Below, piece by piece: positions 60,331 through 64,000 of a DNA stretch of 64,000 nucleotides; within the stretch, counting starts at the first letter, position 1; each line of letters begins with the position of its first letter. The DNA is from Rhyzopertha dominica (lineage: Eukaryota > Arthropoda > Insecta > Coleoptera > Bostrichidae). The notes below the pieces were generated by a model, which had not been told where the DNA came from, searched no databases, and worked only from the letters and a program-made list of their open reading frames with translations. Position numbers and translations under genes: made by a program. The stretch covers positions 26,158,942-26,222,941 of the forward strand of contig QCXZ01000001.1 of NCBI GenBank assembly GCA_025024175.1, in the 5' to 3' direction.

Positions 60331-61139
60331 CTGAAACTGAATAATTAATTCAAAAGTTTCCATCTTTTATAAGAAAATATCAAAATACGTTGATTTGTAA
60401 ACAAGTTTGACCTTTTTTACTGCAATCGGTACTAATATACTCATGTGTATTGAACACCCAAGTTATTGTACCGATGTTTTACCTATTAAGAAGTGTTAAG
60501 AAAAAGCCTACCACTGGTCTACCTCTGGGCAATATGAGAATGTGACTTTAATGGAGGCAAATTCTAATTGCTGGCCAATAAAAGATATGGCCACGACTGA
60601 GAGAAGTTCTGAAGAATTTATGTAATATACTGCGAATTGCTTGCAATTTTCGTAATATAAAATGTAAAACATACTTATTTTAAAATGCTCAACAAAGGTA
60701 ACAAATATTCTTGCAAGTGAAGATGTATTTTTAGAGACAACCGCAACTTAAAACGGTAACCAAAAAAATACTACCACTACTACAATCTTTTACTTCTTAT
60801 CTTGGTTGTTCTAATAAGAAGAAGGTTGTAGCTGAGGATTCAAGTTCTGTGTTCTGCATACATCCTCCAAGTGACTGGAGAAAAATATATTGGTCTATTA
60901 TTTATTTCTCTAAACTGCATAAATTACTTACTTTCCTATTTTATACGATGTACTTTTTTATACATACATCGGGCTATAGAACTACCGCTTATTTAGATTG
61001 TTTCAGTTCAAATGTCATTCGCATTATGACAAAATTAGTTTTGTTTTGACACTTATAAAATGGGTTGATTTTCGCTTGAACAAAATTGAGAAATATTTTA
61101 TTTATTTAATATTGCCAAATTGTTGAGACTTAACTCAAA
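60331..61139. other. AT-rich non-coding interval
   Basis: No gene or recognised element; a 66-codon frame at 60849-61049 has no domain. Confidence 0.3.
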
Positions 61140-62040
61140 CTGTACGAAGTTTATAAAAAGAATTTTATAAAAAAAGGAGTGCCTTCAAGGCAGTATGTGA
61201 ATCAATTTGTGAAGTGAGCTCGTGAAACTGGATAGTTGTTGGGTAAAACAACTCGTTTTTGTGCTCCTACAGTGCAATCAACCAAAACCACTGCTGCTGT
61301 TGCTCAGAGTGTGAGTGAAAAACCATCAACACTAATTCGTCATCATTCTCAAGAATTGAACATTTCACGCATTTCCTTGAGAACAATTTTGCATACAGCC
61401 CTCAGTTTGTAACCGTACAAAATTCAGTTAGTGCAAGAACTGAAACCGAATGTTTGTCCCATGCGTTTTCGGTTCGCTCAATGGGCTGAAGACCGCTTGC
61501 TTGAAGATAAGCATTTTTACGAAAAATCATCCTCTCATATGAAGACCATTTCCACCTCTAAGGCTATGTCAATAAGTAAAATTATCGAATCTGAGGTTCA
61601 AAATATCCAGAAGCCATCAAACAAAAATTAATGCGGATTTTGATCCGGGGGCATACTAGACCATTTTTTCTTTGAAAATAAGCAAGAACACATCGTTTCA
61701 GTCAACAGCGAGCATTACCGCCCCATGATAACTGATTTCTGGCTGCCTAAAATAGACGACCATGCTCTCAATAAGCTTTGGTTGCAACAGGGCGGCGCTA
61801 TTTGCCACACAGCCAATGAAATGATCGATCTTTTGCGAACTATTTTTGAAAATCGCATATCAGCCTCGCAGTCGTTATTTGACTCCGTTTAATTATTATT
61901 TGTGGGGAGCCGTTAAAGATAAGGCTCTTAAGGGCAAAATGGATGCAGCCATCTGTCGTATAGATCATATCGGTGTGAGCGCCATCTAGTAAGTGGTACG
62001 CGAACTGTTGCGAAAGGCAGCCATATTGTAGAAGCCACAC
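61140..62040 (+). pseudogene. Mariner-like transposase relic with lost second aspartate
   Basis: The order of blocks follows Tc1/mariner-type proteins common in arthropods. 61180-61230 reads GVPSRQYVNQFVK; 61330-61400 reads SIRR-like RHHSQELNISRISLRTILHT; 61405-61500 reads PYKIQLVQELKPN and MRFRFAQWAEDRLLED. The strand with the first aspartate is disrupted. 61705-61770 reads EHYRPMITDFWLPKIDD; 61775-61860 reads LWLQQGGAICHTANEMIDLL, where the family has QQDGATCHTA. The aspartate codon is GGC at 61791-61793. 61880-61920 reads in another frame LxPYNYYLWGAVKDKA, the end of the DDE domain. Several stops. Terminal repeats not found. Confidence 0.75.
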
Positions 62041-63019
62041 TTCACGTAAACCAAAGTTTGTTTTGTGAACCCATAACTGTTTTAACTAATGATGATGTTG
62101 ATGTGGATAAGTACAAAACTGAAGTAACATTATGTGGTGGACCTGAGTTGACGGGAGGTTCAGAGATTTGTTGACTAACTTTATTAACCTCAAAGCTTGC
62201 CTTCATATATTAGCAGTTACCATTTATCAGAAATAAAGTGTTTTTTCAAACTTTAATGTTTCTAACGATTTATTCGTAATAGCCAAATTGACCGTCTTCT
62301 CGTGGAAGGATCTCTAGTTTTGTCAGGCTGGTTACGAATCACAGACGGCAAGCCATACAAATTTACGGAAAGCCATCCTTTCGGTACGTTACAAAACAAC
62401 CAACAACGCCACAAATTACCTTTTAACAAGATTGCAGTACCAAGAACAGCTCGTCAGCACGTAAACAGCTGTCAGATAATTTGTGAAATGCTCAAACTGC
62501 CATCAAACGATTTAAACAAAAGATTGCTTCTACAAAATGGCCGCCTTTTAAGAACGTGCTGACGTCACGTCAATACTGAGTATACAGCTCCATATAGTTA
62601 AATATGTGATAAAAAAGAATTAGGTTGATCGTATAGGCTACTGCAAGGCGAGCCGCTGAAGTCATTTGAACGAAGTTATGTTCCATGTTTAATAACAAAG
62701 TATACTCTTTCCAATAAAACAATAAATTTTGGAAAACATCTTCGCGTTTTTTTAGGACCAAATGAAATTTTTAATGGCCGTTTCAATACATGATCAACAT
62801 ACCTATGCACAAGTATGTAGCATCAAAACAAAACTAGAAACGCAAACTGAAACATATTATCATAAGCCGAAAGCAAAAGATGAAACTCAGTTGTTGTTAT
62901 CAACTTATTCGAAGTTGAAAATTTCTGATGCTAGCAAATCCGTAAAGATTTTCTTATGTACAAAAGTTCTATAATTTATAGCCTCGATGAGCTGTATCGC
63001 ATTTTAACTTTTTTACTTA
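62041..63019. other. Non-coding interval
   Basis: No gene is supported. Open frames at 62302-62562 and 62762-62974 (+) carry no recognisable domain. Confidence 0.3.
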
Positions 63020-63500
63020 ATGTTACCCAAACTCTCTACTGTTGCCTGAACGGTAACTAATCGCCGATCCGACCTCCAAAAATGTACCACATCCTCGCGT
63101 GTTTTGAGACAGTTGAACCTCCCGCCGCACTTTACAAAATTCTGCCCACTTACCCGCGTTCGTGTAGATAACCGACTCGCGTAAATCACAATCTGTGTCT
63201 TCGTTAATATTTGATATGTTACGTACACTGCGAACGATGATGTCAACGGAAGGTTCCCAGTTTGTATGAGCAAAACAGTTGGTCTGAAAACCGGTAATGA
63301 AGTTGCCTGTCAGTTGCCATCCAGTTTGCATATTCAAAAAGCCTACCAAATTCGATAAACCGAATCCTTCGAAGTTGAAAATTGGCTGCAAACTTTTGCA
63401 TGAATATTGATTTAGGTCCGTGGAGGTTTATTACGTGAAAGCGCAGTAAAAGGGGTCGTAGTTACAGGTGGAGTGAAGATATAACGAAGTATGTTACAAT
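63020..63500. other. GC-richer island, possible regulatory DNA
   Basis: A block of mixed sequence with two overlapping minus-strand open frames (63013-63273 and 63023-63391, up to 122 codons) in different frames, neither with a recognisable domain. Comparable with the other islands in the window. Confidence 0.3.
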
Positions 63501-64000
63501 GAGCGTACACACTAGCGAGCAGTACAGCCGGCTCCTCCGCCAAATGTATAGGACACAAAAAAAGTTTGATTTGACATTAATTTTTGTTTAGGATTAGCAC
63601 AAACAAAATATTTGAATTATCTCTTTTCCTGTTGGCTGTAGTTTCAAATTCACTTAGAATAAAATGAGTAGTTTTAATATACCGAAGCAACGTTTGCATG
63701 TTTTCAAGAAAAAATTGTCTTTGGTGCCATAAAATATTTCAACCAAACTGAATAGACTTTAATTTAAACGAACAAAACGGAAAGTTTTAAACGCAAGCAG
63801 ATTTGATTACCATGTTTATTATTTTTTTTACTATTGTCACTTTAAAAACGGACGAGTACCAGAATAAACTACATAATTTATTACAGACAAACACCTTCTA
63901 AAGAGACGTCACTAGAATTTCAAAATACTTGAACTCAAACAACGAAAAGCACAAATTAAGAATAACGGAGCTCCAAATCTATGTGAAATATCAATAAAGC
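63501..64000. other. AT-rich non-coding interval
   Basis: Nothing recognised up to the window end. Confidence 0.3.

Noticed and set aside
63023..63391. Minus-strand open frame of 122 codons
   Set aside because: Overlaps another open frame in a different phase and has no domain or splice context.

Overview
This window is eukaryotic, AT-rich and gene-poor, and it most likely comes from an insect with a transposon-rich genome. A beetle or similar holometabolous insect is a guess; nothing in the sequence fixes the order. The evidence is one spliced exon of a Gfi1/senseless zinc-finger gene with a proper intron acceptor, plus many decayed copies of insect-type mobile elements (Tc1/mariner, Ty3/gypsy, Penelope-like, LINE, MITEs). 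There are no bacterial-type operons, no rRNA and no tRNA that I can support.

The only convincing host gene is on the + strand at 44504-44697. It is the terminal coding exon of a senseless-type (Gfi1 family) transcription factor, carrying the last two C2H2 fingers, the stop codon and a GC-rich 3' region. No other exon of this gene is recognisable upstream, so the last intron may cover the whole 44.5 kb to the left. Scattered through the AT-rich DNA are roughly a dozen 200-550 bp islands of higher GC without convincing coding content. They look like regulatory or conserved non-coding DNA around a developmental gene, but that is inference from composition only.

The outstanding structure is at 20483-29274. 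It is an 8,774-bp foldback-type element with a 9-bp target-site duplication (GATGGTATA), 159-bp terminal inverted repeats that look identical by eye, and an interior made only of a 142-bp tandem repeat. The repeat runs as 33 units forward (20651-25326), then switches strand and runs as 27 units reversed (25327-29106). The period is exactly 142 bp overall in both arms. No transposase is present, so the element is non-autonomous, in the style of Drosophila FB and minisatellite-TIR Mutator-like elements.

Layout, left to right: LINE reverse-transcriptase relic (minus strand, ~735-1090); divergent inverted-repeat element (2245-3400); mariner relic (5224-5650); Ty3/gypsy pol relic with its 3' LTR (7330-9209); a mariner relic split by a 1,029-bp near-perfect palindrome (10740-11990); two copies of one MITE family in opposite orientation (12990-13348, 14053-14401); the foldback element (20492-29265); a small double-palindrome MITE (32396-32536); a minus-strand mariner-like relic (35656-36240); a long divergent inverted repeat (41569-44251); the senseless exon (44504-44697); then a TE graveyard with a Penelope-like relic (51537-52257), a hAT-like MITE end (53886-54150), a mariner (54173-55260), a Tc1-like element (56945-57770) and three more mariner-like relics (59340-62040). 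None of the transposase or polymerase genes is intact; catalytic residues are lost in at least three.
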